The notes beneath the pieces are model-generated. The model was not told the origin of the DNA. It searched no databases and saw only the letters and a list, made by a program, of their open reading frames with translations. Made by a program: the position numbers and the translations under genes. Source: WHSP01 sp964424945 (GTDB lineage Bacteria > Gemmatimonadota > Gemmatimonadetes > Longimicrobiales > Longimicrobiaceae). From it: a DNA stretch of 64,000 bases. Below, in pieces: positions 1 to 8,782 of this stretch; the first letter of the stretch is position 1; each line of letters starts with the position of its first letter. The stretch is from the NCBI GenBank assembly GCA_964424945.1, contig CAYRLB010000001.1:1-64000 (forward strand). Reading direction: 5' to 3'.

Positions 1-1089
1 CACGGCCGCCTGTTCTTCGCTTTCCTCACGCCACGCCCGCACCTTCGCCTCGATCCGCTCCCTCCAATCCCGATCCTCCTGCCTGCGCAGGAGCGGTATC
101 AGCGCGCGAAGGGTTTCACCGCTGTCCCCGACGAGCGCAACCTCCATCGGATAGCGGAGGCTGAGCGAACGGGGTGCGATGTCGATCTGGACGGCGCGCG
201 CCTGACCGGGCTTCGGCAGAAACTCCGAGTAGGGGAAGGTAGACCCGACCATGAGCAGGGTGTCACACTCCTCCATCATCTCGTTGCTGGCACGCGTGCC
301 GAGCCAGCCGACGGAGCCTGTCACGTAGGGGAGGTCGTCGGGGAGGACCGTCTTTCCCAGCAGCGACTTGGCGACACCCGCACCCAGCATCTCCGCCACC
401 TCGGCCACTTCATCCGCCGCGTGCAGCGCGCCCGCACCCACCAGCAGGGCCACCCGCCGCCCCGCATTCAGCACTTCCGCAGCGCGTTGCAGCTCCTCAT
501 CGCGAGGCAGTACCCGAGGCGCGGCGTAGCCGACGCTCGAGTGCATCCTCCCGCGCTCGTGCGGTGGCGACTCCACGGCCTCCATATCCTGAACGTTTCC
601 GGGGATGATGACGCACGCCACCGACCGCTCGGAGATGGCCACGCGGAAGGCACGATCGACGACGTGGGAGAGCTGCTCTGCCGTCGCAACGACCTCCACA
701 TACGCACTCACGTCGTGGAAGAGCACCTTCAGGTCGATTTCCTGCTGCGGATTTCCCCCCTGCGCGGGCTGGTTGACCTGCCCGACGATCGCAACGACGG
801 GCTGATGGTCGAGCTGAGCGTCGTAGAGACCATTGAGCAGATGAACCGCGCCGGGTCCCTGCGTCGCCAGACAAACGCCGACCTCGCCAGTGAACCTGGC
901 GTGAGCAGAAGCCATCAGAGATGCGACTTCCTCGTGCGGCGTCTGTACGAATTCGACGCGCCCGTCGGAGCGCTGCATTGCTCCCAGAATCCCGTTGATT
1001 CCATCCCCTGCGTACCCGAAGACACGGCGCACCCCCCACTCGTCGAGGCGCGAAAGAAGATGGTCGCTTACCCTGGCTGCTTCGGACAT
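1..1089 (-). CDS. Thiamine-pyrophosphate enzyme, pyruvate oxidase/dehydrogenase-like (partial, C-terminus off window)
   Basis: Reading back from an ATG at 1089 gives 363 codons open to the window edge, so about 60% of a 550-600-residue enzyme is present. The N-terminal TPP-binding (PYR) domain is clear: GYAGDGINGILG near residue 26, the PHEEV segment with the cofactor-activating glutamate at about residue 53, and ATQGPGAVHLLNGLYDA near 76. The central domain begins about residue 185 (RRVALLVGAGA) and includes PLPYSEFLPKPGQ-like and VQIDIAPRSLSLRYP segments. Known relatives oxidise pyruvate to acetate and CO2 with a quinone or oxygen acceptor (PoxB, YdaP); acetolactate synthase is the main alternative. 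The FAD/TPP C-terminal part cannot be seen, so substrate is not decided. Confidence 0.85.
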   Translation of the reverse strand, partial: MSEAARVSDHLLSRLDEWGVRRVFGYAGDGINGILGAMQRSDGRVEFVQTPHEEVASLMASAHARFTGEVGVCLATQGPGAVHLLNGLYDAQLDHQPVVAIVGQVNQPAQGGNPQQEIDLKVLFHDVSAYVEVVATAEQLSHVVDRAFRVAISERSVACVIIPGNVQDMEAVESPPHERGRMHSSVGYAAPRVLPRDEELQRAAEVLNAGRRVALLVGAGALHAADEVAEVAEMLGAGVAKSLLGKTVLPDDLPYVTGSVGWLGTRASNEMMEECDTLLMVGSTFPYSEFLPKPGQARAVQIDIAPRSLSLRYPMEVALVGDSGETLRALIPLLRRQEDRDWRERIEAKVRAWREESEEQAAV

Positions 1090-1154
1090 AATCGATCTCC
1101 CCCCTGGTCAGAGCCCGGGAATCCACCCGTCATCGGGCGCGCCTCGCCACTGTT

Positions 1155-2975
1155 TCATCGCTGAAAGGTTCCCACCGTAACACCCGTCGCCAGGATGTGG
1201 CCCTGCATGGCGTCGAGCAGCTCCGCGCGGGTCGCGCCGTGAGGCAGCTCCAGCATCCTGTCGAGTGCGAAGATCTGGAAATGGTACCGATGAGGAGGGT
1301 CGCCAACCGGGGGGCGCGGCCCGAAGTATCCGAAAGAACCTCGATCGTTGCGGCCCTGGAAGGCGCCTTCGGGCTTCGTCAGGCGCGGGGTACCCGGGCG
1401 CGCTTCGTCCAGCTTCGTCACATCCGAAGGGATGTCATACAATAGCCAGTGGACGAAGGGAGGATCGTTGTCCGAATCCGGATCCTCCATCAGAAGGACG
1501 TAACTCCGTGTCCCGGCCGGTCCGGCGTCCCATTCGAGAGGGGGGGAGATGTTCTCTCCCTCTGTACCGTACGCCTCAGGGATCCGGCTGCCTTCACCGA
1601 AGGCGGACGAACGGACCGCGATTGCGCCCGCCTCGTCCAGAATCTCGATGGCGAGCTGAGCGGGAGTGTCCGCGGGGGGCGAGGGGACCGGCGCCTGGGT
1701 CCTGCCGATCCGCGCACCCTCTGCGTTCGTCGGGCCATCCGGAGCGGAACCCGCACCCCCGCCGGTGTGCGCGATCCGATAGATGACGCCATTGTCATCG
1801 TCGCTCACCAGCAGTGACCCGTCCCGCGCCTGGGCGAGCCCCGCAAGCCGGCCCAGATAGCCCCACCCATCCGCTTCACGCTGAAGGAAACCGGTGACGA
1901 AGGGTTCGAACGCCGCGAATTCTCCGTTCTCGAAGCGGATCCGCACGATCTCGTAACCTGAAGGCGTCTGCCGATTCCAGGAGCCGCGCATCGCGATGAA
2001 GGCGTCCCCCTGATACTCGGCGGGAAACTGGTTGCCTGTGTAGAAGGCCATCTGCATTGGCGCGGCATGGGGAACGTAGAGTGCCAGCGGTTCCGCACTG
2101 CGCTCCGCCCACATCTCCCACGAGATGCCCTCCGGCGGCTGATCCTGCGGATTGACCCCGCCATCCGCGTAGATGTAGGGCCAACCGTAAGCGTTGCCCT
2201 CGACGATGCGGTTCAGCTCCTCGTGCTGCTCGTTGTCCCCGAGCCAGTCGATGCCATGATCCATCCCGTACAGCGCCCCCGACGCCGGCTCGAACCCGAA
2301 ACCGACCATGTTGCGAAGACCTGAGGCGTAGATGGTTCGGCTGGAGCCGTCGGCTTCGACCTGCAGCAGCGCAGCGTGCTCCGGATTCGTTTCAGCGCAC
2401 GCATTGCAGGTGGAGCCGACCGAAAGGTAGAGCTTCCCGTCCGGCCCGACGGCGATGGTGCGATTCGGATGCTGGCCGCCGTCCGGCAGATCGTCGATGA
2501 GCTCTTCGAGCGGGGCGAAGGATCCGTCATCCAGGATCCGGGTCCGGTAGAGGCTCTGGACCGTGACGAGGTAGACAGTCGATCCATCGATGGCGATCCC
2601 GTGGACGTCCGGCCGGTTCGCGACGACTCGCTGTATATCCGCTATTCCATCGCCATCGGTGTCGCGCAACAGCATGACATCGCCGACGGTTCGGCGCGTG
2701 ACGTAAACCGTGCCGTCATCCGCTACTGCCATCATCCGGGGGTTGATCAGGTCGCGGGCGAACACGTTCACTTCGAATCCGGCCGGCATCCGCAGGTCGG
2801 CGATCCGCGCGTCGGTCGGGTCGAGCTGCCGGGGCTCTACGATGTGCCCCACGACCTCCACGCGCGGCGAGGGCGAGGCCGCAAGCTGTTCTGCAATGGA
2901 TTGCGCGGAAGCGGAGTTTGTGGCGACGGTGGCGACTGCCACGACGTAAAGGGCCGTGAATTTGAGCGCTCGCAT
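1155..2975 (-). CDS. Secreted PQQ-dependent sugar dehydrogenase-like beta-propeller fused to a PEBP (YbhB/YbcL) domain
   Basis: The start at 2975 is chosen because GGAGG lies 5 bases upstream and the protein then opens with a signal peptide (MRALKFTALYVVAVATVATNS, cut near SASAQ). Residues of roughly 40-410 resemble the glucose/sorbosone dehydrogenase propeller (LRMPAGFEVNVFARDLINPR; GLRNMVGFGFEP; MDHGIDWLGDN). A linker rich in G, A and P follows. The last 165 or so residues are a complete phosphatidylethanolamine-binding-protein domain: SSAFGEGSRIPEAYGTEGEN, LLMEDPDSDNDPPFVHWLLY and GYFGPRPPVGDPPHRYHFQI. The propeller family uses PQQ to oxidise sugars in the periplasm; the bacterial PEBP role is unclear. 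The fusion in one chain is the odd feature. Substrate and PQQ dependence are inferred only from family. Confidence 0.85.
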   Translation of the reverse strand: MRALKFTALYVVAVATVATNSASAQSIAEQLAASPSPRVEVVGHIVEPRQLDPTDARIADLRMPAGFEVNVFARDLINPRMMAVADDGTVYVTRRTVGDVMLLRDTDGDGIADIQRVVANRPDVHGIAIDGSTVYLVTVQSLYRTRILDDGSFAPLEELIDDLPDGGQHPNRTIAVGPDGKLYLSVGSTCNACAETNPEHAALLQVEADGSSRTIYASGLRNMVGFGFEPASGALYGMDHGIDWLGDNEQHEELNRIVEGNAYGWPYIYADGGVNPQDQPPEGISWEMWAERSAEPLALYVPHAAPMQMAFYTGNQFPAEYQGDAFIAMRGSWNRQTPSGYEIVRIRFENGEFAAFEPFVTGFLQREADGWGYLGRLAGLAQARDGSLLVSDDDNGVIYRIAHTGGGAGSAPDGPTNAEGARIGRTQAPVPSPPADTPAQLAIEILDEAGAIAVRSSAFGEGSRIPEAYGTEGENISPPLEWDAGPAGTRSYVLLMEDPDSDNDPPFVHWLLYDIPSDVTKLDEARPGTPRLTKPEGAFQGRNDRGSFGYFGPRPPVGDPPHRYHFQIFALDRMLELPHGATRAELLDAMQGHILATGVTVGTFQR

Positions 2976-3312
2976 CGCGCCTCCATTGCTGAGGAATTTC
3001 GAGACAGGGTCGCAACGCAACATGCGTGCGACGATGCGGACCTCCTTTCCGTCAGCGGCGGGGAGCGTTTCGCACGGCATTCCCGTACCGTGTCGAGCAC
3101 CGGACTGCTTCGGCGGAGGCGGCGGCGGTGCAGGGAGGAGCCGGTCGCGCCGGGTTGAAAGGGGATGCCGGCTGGGGAAGGGAAGCGTCTGCGGAGGAGG
3201 GAAGCCTGACTACTGCCGACCGGGTCGCGTCTGAGGGAGGATGAAGGAGAAAGGCTCCGACCTGGATGAGTGAGAGTTGTCCACGGCGTGTTTTGCGAAG
3301 CGGCCCGACCCG
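2976..3312. other. Non-coding gap between the ABC ATPase gene and the propeller-PEBP gene
   Basis: These 337 bases separate two minus-strand genes. The only clear signal is the GGAGG ribosome site just before 2975. The middle is purine-rich (GGAGGCGGCGGCGG around 3114-3130) with no convincing ORF, hairpin with T-run, or -35/-10 pair. It probably holds the promoter of the downstream dehydrogenase gene. Confidence 0.4.
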
Positions 3313-4026
3313 TCAGCCTTCGCCCTCGCTCTCCTGCTCCGGGGCGCCATCGGTTACGATCCGACCATCAACCATGTGAATCACCCGGTCGCATCGCCGC
3401 GCGATCCGTTCATCATGCGTCACGATGAGGAAGGCCGTCCCCGACCGTTCGTTGAAGCGCCGCAGCAGACTGAACGCCTGTTCCCCGGACTCCGAATCGA
3501 GATTGCCGGTGGGCTCGTCAGCGAGCACGAGCGGCGGCGATCCGACCAGCGCCCGGGCGATCGCGACGCGCTGCTGCTGGCCACCCGAGAGATCGGTCGC
3601 CGGGAAGTTCACACGGTCGCTGAGCCCCACCTCCTCCAGAAGCTCGAGCGCGCGGCTCCGCATCTCCGGGTCACGCCGTCCTCGGTCGGCGAGCAGCGGC
3701 ATCTCGACATTCTCTGCTGCCGTGAATGCCGGCAGCAGATGATGAAACTGGAAGACGAAGCCCAGGTGTCGTGCTCTCAGCTGGGTTCGATCGGCATCTG
3801 CGAGATCGGAGGTCGCTTTGCCCCGGAGGTAGACCTCTCCCTCCGTTGGCCTGTCGAGAAGCCCGATCAGATTGAGAAGGGTGCTCTTGCCCGACCCGGA
3901 CGGACCGGTCAGGGCGATGAACTCGCCCTTCTCCACCGTGAGGTCGATCCCGTGCAGCACCGGGGTAGGGACCTTGTCGCCATACGCTTTCCGCACATCC
4001 GACAGCCGGAGCAGGGTGTCAGCCAT
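3313..4026 (-). CDS. ABC transporter ATP-binding protein, MacB/LolD type
   Basis: This is the ATPase of an exporter or lipoprotein-release type ABC system. Walker A GPSGSGKS lies at about residues 41-48, the signature LSGGQQQR near 145, Walker B LVLADEPTGNLDSESG near 165, and the H-loop IVTHDE near 200. The spacing and the TGNLD sequence are typical of the LolD/MacB family. The ATG at 4026 overlaps the permease stop by 8 bases (AATGGCTGA), so the two are translationally coupled; a start at 4038 is possible. With the permease and adaptor upstream it forms a three-gene exporter. No outer-membrane factor is encoded nearby, so the substrate is unknown. Confidence 0.95.
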   Translation of the reverse strand: MADTLLRLSDVRKAYGDKVPTPVLHGIDLTVEKGEFIALTGPSGSGKSTLLNLIGLLDRPTEGEVYLRGKATSDLADADRTQLRARHLGFVFQFHHLLPAFTAAENVEMPLLADRGRRDPEMRSRALELLEEVGLSDRVNFPATDLSGGQQQRVAIARALVGSPPLVLADEPTGNLDSESGEQAFSLLRRFNERSGTAFLIVTHDERIARRCDRVIHMVDGRIVTDGAPEQESEGEG

Positions 4027-5236
4027 TGCGGATCGCATCGGCAGGGTCCATATGCGCGGCGCGCCTCGCGGGAAGGACGGCCGACACGACGCCCACGCCG
4101 ACGGCGGTGATCATCGCGCGCCCGAACAGGACGGGGGTGAGCGCCACCGGAAAGGTCGGTGAGCCGTCCGGGTTCTGCGCGAAGCTCGCGAAGAGGAGGG
4201 CAAGCGCCGTCCCGATCCCGATCCCGATCACGGCACCCCCGAAACCGAGCAACCCTCCCTGGATCAGGAAGATTCGCATCACCTTGTTCGTCGCGGTACC
4301 GGTCGCTCGCAGAATCCCGATCTCCCGCGCCTTCTGCACCACCGAGACGGCGAGCACACTGGCGATACCCAGCGCGACGGAGAGCACGACGAAAGCCTGA
4401 ATCATCGTGCTGGAGCTCCCCTGCGACCGGAGTGCTACGAGCAGCTCCGAATTGGTGGCCATCCAGCTTTCCGCAGGCAGTCCCGTACGCTCCGCGATCC
4501 GCAGGGAAAGAGCTTCCGCCTGAAAGATCTCCTCGCCGACCACCTCGATCGTCGAAACCCCGCCCTCGAGGTCGAACATCGATTGAGCCGCGCGAAGCGT
4601 GATGAAAACCCACCGCTCGTTCAGCTCCTGTGCGCCGAAGTCGAAGATGCCGGCAATCGTGAGGACGGTCGAGCGCTCCTCACTCGTCTGAAGTCGCACC
4701 CGGTCTCCGATTCCGACGCCGAGGTCGTTCGCGAGCTCGGTCCCGACGAGCGCCTCTGCGGTGCCCGGGTTCCCCACACCCTCGACGATCCGGCTATCCA
4801 GATCCACGATGCGGTCGTAGCTGTCAGGATCGATTCCGCGGACGGCGACGGAGCTCGATCCCTGCCCCCGTATCGCCATCGCCGGTCCTGCGACGGTGGG
4901 GGCGACCGCAACGACGCCCGGAATCGATTCGATATCTTCGACCACACGCTGCCATTGGGTGATCGACCGTACCCGCTGTGGGGGCCGCTGCACGACGACC
5001 TCCCGGACGTCGCCCCCGGCGGGCGTCAGAAGGCGGGGCATCTCTTCCGGAGGCTGCACCACGACATGTGCCTGACTCCCGAGCGTCCGGTCGACGAGGC
5101 TGTCCTGCAGGCCAGTGATGAGCGCAGACAGGAAGACGATGACCCCGACGCCAACGGCGATGCCGGTGAGGATCAGCCACGTCTGTCCGCGCCCCTCACG
5201 CAGGTAGCGCAACGCCACGATCAGTTCGAAGCGCAT
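4019..5236 (-). CDS. ABC transporter permease, FtsX/MacB-LolE family
   Basis: A 405-residue inner-membrane permease. It has one N-terminal membrane helix (WLILTGIAVGVGVIVFLSALI, residues about 20-40), a long periplasmic MacB-PCD-like domain, and three C-terminal helices (IQAFVVLSVALGIASVLAVS; ILIQGGLLGFGGAVIGIGIG; ITAVGVGVVSAVLPARRAA). The IGILRATGT segment is the usual FtsX-family cytoplasmic signature, and the end AAHMDPADAIRNG is the classic family tail. It lies 3 bases downstream of the adaptor gene and overlaps the ATPase gene. It is likely to transduce ATP hydrolysis to the adaptor by mechanotransmission, as in MacB, or to release lipoproteins as in LolCE; the adaptor favours the first. 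Confidence 0.93.
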   Translation of the reverse strand: MRFELIVALRYLREGRGQTWLILTGIAVGVGVIVFLSALITGLQDSLVDRTLGSQAHVVVQPPEEMPRLLTPAGGDVREVVVQRPPQRVRSITQWQRVVEDIESIPGVVAVAPTVAGPAMAIRGQGSSSVAVRGIDPDSYDRIVDLDSRIVEGVGNPGTAEALVGTELANDLGVGIGDRVRLQTSEERSTVLTIAGIFDFGAQELNERWVFITLRAAQSMFDLEGGVSTIEVVGEEIFQAEALSLRIAERTGLPAESWMATNSELLVALRSQGSSSTMIQAFVVLSVALGIASVLAVSVVQKAREIGILRATGTATNKVMRIFLIQGGLLGFGGAVIGIGIGTALALLFASFAQNPDGSPTFPVALTPVLFGRAMITAVGVGVVSAVLPARRAAHMDPADAIRNG

Positions 5237-5239
5237 CGC

Positions 5240-6541
5240 TCAGCGACCACGGGCCGGGCGCGCACGCACGCGGGCCCCGGGGCCAATCTGATCCGACGGA
5301 GCTGCGATCACCGCATCCTCCGGGTCGACGCCGGACAGAACCTCGATCGCCTGGCCATCTCGTATTCCGACCGTCACAGGAACGCGCTCCGCCCGCCCGC
5401 CCCGCGCCACCAGAACCCACGCGCTATCCGTGAGGGCCGCGCGGACTGCGCCGAGTGGAAGGGTCAGCGCGGTAGCGCGTCGATCCAGCTCGACGTTAAC
5501 GGAGATGGTCATGTCCGCGAGGAGGTAGGACGGCGGCTCCGGGACCCGCAGCCGCACCTCGATGGTACCCTGCTGCGGATCGACCACTGGAGCAATGCGT
5601 GAGACGGTCGCCGGGAAACTTCTGTCGGGGAAGGCGTCCGCGGATGCGATGGCGGCCTGGCCTTCCTGCAGACGCGCGACGGAGCGTTCATCGGGGAAGA
5701 TGAGCAGTTCCGTCGGCCCGTCGAGAGCCACCTCCATGAGGACACGCCCGGGCTGTACCGCGTCACCCGGCTCGACGGAACGAATCAGTACGGTGCCATC
5801 TGCAGGTGCGCGCAGGCGGGTCAGCTCGAGGCGTGCGCCGGCGATGTCCATCGCCTCACGAGCCCGCGCGACTTCCGCTTCGGCCGAGCGTCGGTCGGGT
5901 CCCCCGGCTTGGAGGCTGGCGACTCTCGTCCTGGCGGCCGCGAGGCTGGCCTCGGCATCTTCCGCGGCCTGCTGGGCCTGTTCGAACTCGCGCAGGCTCA
6001 TCCCTCCTGCGTCGTAAACGGTCCGGAGCCTGCCCACATTCTGCCGCTGCTGCTCGGCCTGGAGCGATGCGGCATCCAGCGCTGCCAGGGCGGCGGGCAG
6101 TTCCACACTCGTTACTCGCGCCAGAGCGGCTTCGGCTGCCATAAGGCGCGCCCGTGCCTCTTCAACCGATGCCCGGGGCTCGGCATCCTCGAGGGCGAAA
6201 AGAAGCTGGCCGGCGGAAACGCGATCCCCCTCCTGCACCTCGACTCGGGTAACGATACCCGCCATCGATACGCCGATCCCCGACCGTGAAATGCTGCGAA
6301 CCCGACCGGTCGTCACCAGCGTCTCAACGACCTCCCGGCGCTCGAGCGTCACGGTATCCACCGGGTCCGGAATCAGCCAGCGCACCAGAAAAAACAGGAT
6401 GACGCCGCCGACCATCGCCATTGCCGCACGAGCGGGGTTCCCCCGCACCCATCCAGTTACACGACGAAACAGGTTCCCTGACTCCGCTCCGCCATCCGAA
6501 CTCCCTTTCGACACTGATCCGCTTGAAATCCTCGGGGTCAC
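5240..6541 (-). CDS. Periplasmic adaptor (membrane fusion) protein, MacA/HlyD family
   Basis: The 433-residue protein has a cytoplasmic N-terminal tail, one membrane anchor (AAMAMVGGVILFFLVRWLI, about residues 39-57), a lipoyl-like half motif (VEVQEGDRVSAGQLLFALED), a long alpha-helical hairpin rich in A, E, Q and R (about 115-225), the second lipoyl half (LRAPADGTVLIRSVEPGDAV) and beta-barrel/MP domains. The start is GTG. It heads the adaptor-permease-ATPase operon. Family members bridge an inner-membrane permease to a TolC-like channel. No channel gene is in view. Confidence 0.92.
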   Translation of the reverse strand: MTPRISSGSVSKGSSDGGAESGNLFRRVTGWVRGNPARAAMAMVGGVILFFLVRWLIPDPVDTVTLERREVVETLVTTGRVRSISRSGIGVSMAGIVTRVEVQEGDRVSAGQLLFALEDAEPRASVEEARARLMAAEAALARVTSVELPAALAALDAASLQAEQQRQNVGRLRTVYDAGGMSLREFEQAQQAAEDAEASLAAARTRVASLQAGGPDRRSAEAEVARAREAMDIAGARLELTRLRAPADGTVLIRSVEPGDAVQPGRVLMEVALDGPTELLIFPDERSVARLQEGQAAIASADAFPDRSFPATVSRIAPVVDPQQGTIEVRLRVPEPPSYLLADMTISVNVELDRRATALTLPLGAVRAALTDSAWVLVARGGRAERVPVTVGIRDGQAIEVLSGVDPEDAVIAAPSDQIGPGARVRARPARGR

Positions 6542-6862
6542 GGACTCACCCGCACGGGCATGGACTGCTTTCCCTGCGGCAGAAGAATCGTTCGCGCACT
6601 GCGCGATTTCCGGGCCCGGTCAGGCCGGCTCCTGCGCCCGGCCGGGCACTGAACGGCTCATGGCAAGCACAAAGCTTCAAGCATACTTCCCTGCACAGCA
6701 TGATATCAGCTCTTCCGATGCGCCCCAACAGATCGGACACCCCGGCAGCGCGGTGACTGGCAGCTCCGCTACGATCAGGGCATCTTCGAGGATGACTCTC
6801 GCGCGTGTCTGCTCAGGCAGTCTCCATCACATTGGCATCGCAACAGTTTCACCTTCCCTTCA
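6542..6862. other. Divergent intergenic region between the exporter operon and the HAD gene
   Basis: These 321 bases separate two divergently transcribed units, so promoters for both are expected. I see no strong -35/-10 pair, no hairpin with T-run and no convincing small ORF. The HAD gene start lacks a good Shine-Dalgarno sequence. Confidence 0.35.
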
Positions 6863-7486
6863 ATGTCGACGAACCTCCCGCTCCCGCCGGAACCCTTCTC
6901 CGCGATCATCTTCGACTGCGACGGGACGCTCGTCGACACCGCGCGCGTTTATCACCGGGCGTACAATGAGGCTCTGCGGAGCCATGGCGGTGTGATGACC
7001 GAGGCGTGGTACTTCTCGCGGCTCGGTCTTTCCGCGCGGGCGCTTCTGGAGGAGTTCGCGGCGACCTTCGGCCACGACTTCGATCCGGAATCGCTGATGA
7101 CGTCGATCGCAGAAGCGTATCTGCGCGTAATCGGCGACCTCAAAGTCATCGAGGTCGTCGCAGCGATTGCTCGGCGATTCCACGGCAGGGTCCCGATGGC
7201 GGTGGCGTCGGCGGGGAAGCGGGAGATCGTCGAGGCCACGTTGGAAGTGACGGGAATCGCGGGACTCTTCGATGAAGTCGTCACGGTCGACGATGTCGGC
7301 GGGCGGACGAAACCTGCACCCGACCTCTTCCTGGAGGCTGCCCGCCGGCTGGGAGTTCCCCCGGCAGAATGCACGGTCTTCGAAGATACTGACGAGGGAA
7401 TCGAAGCGGCGCATCGGGCAGGGATGACGGTCACCGATGTGCGCTCGATCCATCGCCACGAATGGCGGGAGGCGCTGGAAGGCTGA
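6863..7486 (+). CDS. HAD-superfamily phosphatase, beta-phosphoglucomutase/phosphatase-like subclass
   Basis: A 207-residue cytoplasmic hydrolase. Motif I is IIFDCDGTLVDT with the nucleophile Asp18 and general acid Asp20, followed by a helical cap (about residues 28-85). Motif II is MAVASAGKR, motif III the lysine of GRTKPAPDLF, and motif IV the acidic VFEDTDEGIEAA. This pattern fits the subfamily IA that includes phosphoglycolate phosphatase, fructose-1-phosphate phosphatase (YqaB) and beta-phosphoglucomutase. The substrate cannot be assigned from sequence. The gene stands alone between a divergent exporter operon and a convergent oxidoreductase gene. Confidence 0.9.
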   Translation: MSTNLPLPPEPFSAIIFDCDGTLVDTARVYHRAYNEALRSHGGVMTEAWYFSRLGLSARALLEEFAATFGHDFDPESLMTSIAEAYLRVIGDLKVIEVVAAIARRFHGRVPMAVASAGKREIVEATLEVTGIAGLFDEVVTVDDVGGRTKPAPDLFLEAARRLGVPPAECTVFEDTDEGIEAAHRAGMTVTDVRSIHRHEWREALEG

Positions 7487-7619
7487 TCTGATCATTATCA
7501 GGCAGAGCATCCTGCCTTCTGACCGGCTGGCTCGGGCGCTCCATTCAGGCGGCGCGTACCGGAGCAACGATGGCTGCCATGCAGTTCCTGCCCCCGGTTT
7601 CCTCGCCTGGGCGACGCCT

Positions 7620-8723
7620 TCAGGAGAGGCCGAGATGATCCATCAGTTCCTCCGCGGCCGCCCTTCCGGCGCGGTTCGCCCCGATCGTCGAGGCGGAGGG
7701 GCCGTACCCCACGAGGTGGATTGCCGGATCGGACGCCACCTGGGTCGCGAGCCGCCCCGTCATCGTGATCCCGCCACTCTTCTCCCGCAGCATCAGGGGC
7801 GCCAGGTGGTCGATCGAGCTCCGGAAGCCTGTGCACCAGAGAATGACGTCCGCCTCGAGGATGCGCCCATCCGCCCACGCGACGCCCTCCTCCACGATTC
7901 TGTCGAACATGGAGATGCGCTCCAGAACTCCGCGCTCCCTCATCGCCAGAATGGCGGGTGTCAGCGGTATTCCGGTGACCGAGACGACAGAAGCCGGCGG
8001 AAGCCCGTGTCTTACCCGCTCCTCCACACGCGCGACTGCCTCGCGCCCTGCCTCCTCGCCAAAGGGACCCTCGCGAAAGAGGGGCGGCCTCCGGGTGACC
8101 CAGGTCGTCCGGGTGACGCGTGAGATCTCGTCGAGAAGCTGGATCGCGGAGATCCCCGCCCCGACGATAACCACATGCTTGTCGACGAACTCCTCGGCCC
8201 CGCGGTAATCCTTCGTATGAAGCTGGCGACCCCTGAAGAGCTCCGCCCCCGGAATCTCCGGAACGTGGGGACTTTCCCAGGTGCCGGTTGCGTTGACGAT
8301 CCCCCTCGCTGAAAAGCCGATCCGATCGGTCTCCACCCTGAAACGCTCTTCCCGTCTGCACACCACGCGCGCGGTGACCGGTCGGTAGACGGGCAGCTCG
8401 AACCGCTCCTCATAGGCCTGGTAGTACGCGGGCACCACTGTGTTCGCCAGCGCCTGCTCGTCCCTCACATCCACGGCCTCGCTCAGCCGCATCCCCGGAA
8501 GGTCATGAATCCGGTTGACGGTGCTCAGCGTCAGCGTCGGCCAGCGATGCTGCCACGCGCCGCCCGCCCGTGGGGACCCGTCCAGAATGACGAATTCCCG
8601 ATGGGGTTCGAGCCCTCGACGCTTGAGGTGATAGGCGGTCGATAGCCCCGCCTGACCTGCGCCGATGATGACGATCTCGGTCTTCATCGAAACCGGTGAG
8701 AACTCCTGTGAGCCTTCGGTCAT
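7620..8723 (-). CDS. FAD/NAD(P)-dependent oxidoreductase, flavin-containing monooxygenase (CzcO-like) family
   Basis: A 367-residue flavoprotein. The FAD-binding Rossmann motif IVIIGAGQAGLSTAYHL comes right after the second in-frame ATG (position 8687), and the NAD(P)-binding motif VVIVGAGISAIQLLDE lies near residue 180. WQHRWPTLTLST and GIVNATGTWESPHVPEIPG match the flavin monooxygenase family, and the C-terminal IHLVGYGPSASTIGANRAGR fits its FAD-binding end. The true start may be 8687, since AGGAG lies about 15 bases before it and residues 1-12 look non-conserved. The substrate is unknown; related proteins oxidise S or N atoms or ketones. It is convergent with the HAD gene and divergent from the histidine kinase. 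Confidence 0.88.
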   Translation of the reverse strand: MTEGSQEFSPVSMKTEIVIIGAGQAGLSTAYHLKRRGLEPHREFVILDGSPRAGGAWQHRWPTLTLSTVNRIHDLPGMRLSEAVDVRDEQALANTVVPAYYQAYEERFELPVYRPVTARVVCRREERFRVETDRIGFSARGIVNATGTWESPHVPEIPGAELFRGRQLHTKDYRGAEEFVDKHVVIVGAGISAIQLLDEISRVTRTTWVTRRPPLFREGPFGEEAGREAVARVEERVRHGLPPASVVSVTGIPLTPAILAMRERGVLERISMFDRIVEEGVAWADGRILEADVILWCTGFRSSIDHLAPLMLREKSGGITMTGRLATQVASDPAIHLVGYGPSASTIGANRAGRAAAEELMDHLGLS

Positions 8724-8782
8724 GGATTCAGGCGTGAAGGGATAGGGCTGCGAAGGTTCCGGAAGACTTCAGACTGGCTTCC

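Noticed and set aside
421..1164. Long plus-strand ORF opposite the first gene
   Set aside because: It is the antisense shadow of the TPP enzyme, whose motifs are clear on the minus strand.
7498..7540. AGGCAG/CTGCCT hairpin between the HAD and flavoprotein genes
   Set aside because: Stem of six pairs without a T-run on either strand; too weak to call a terminator.
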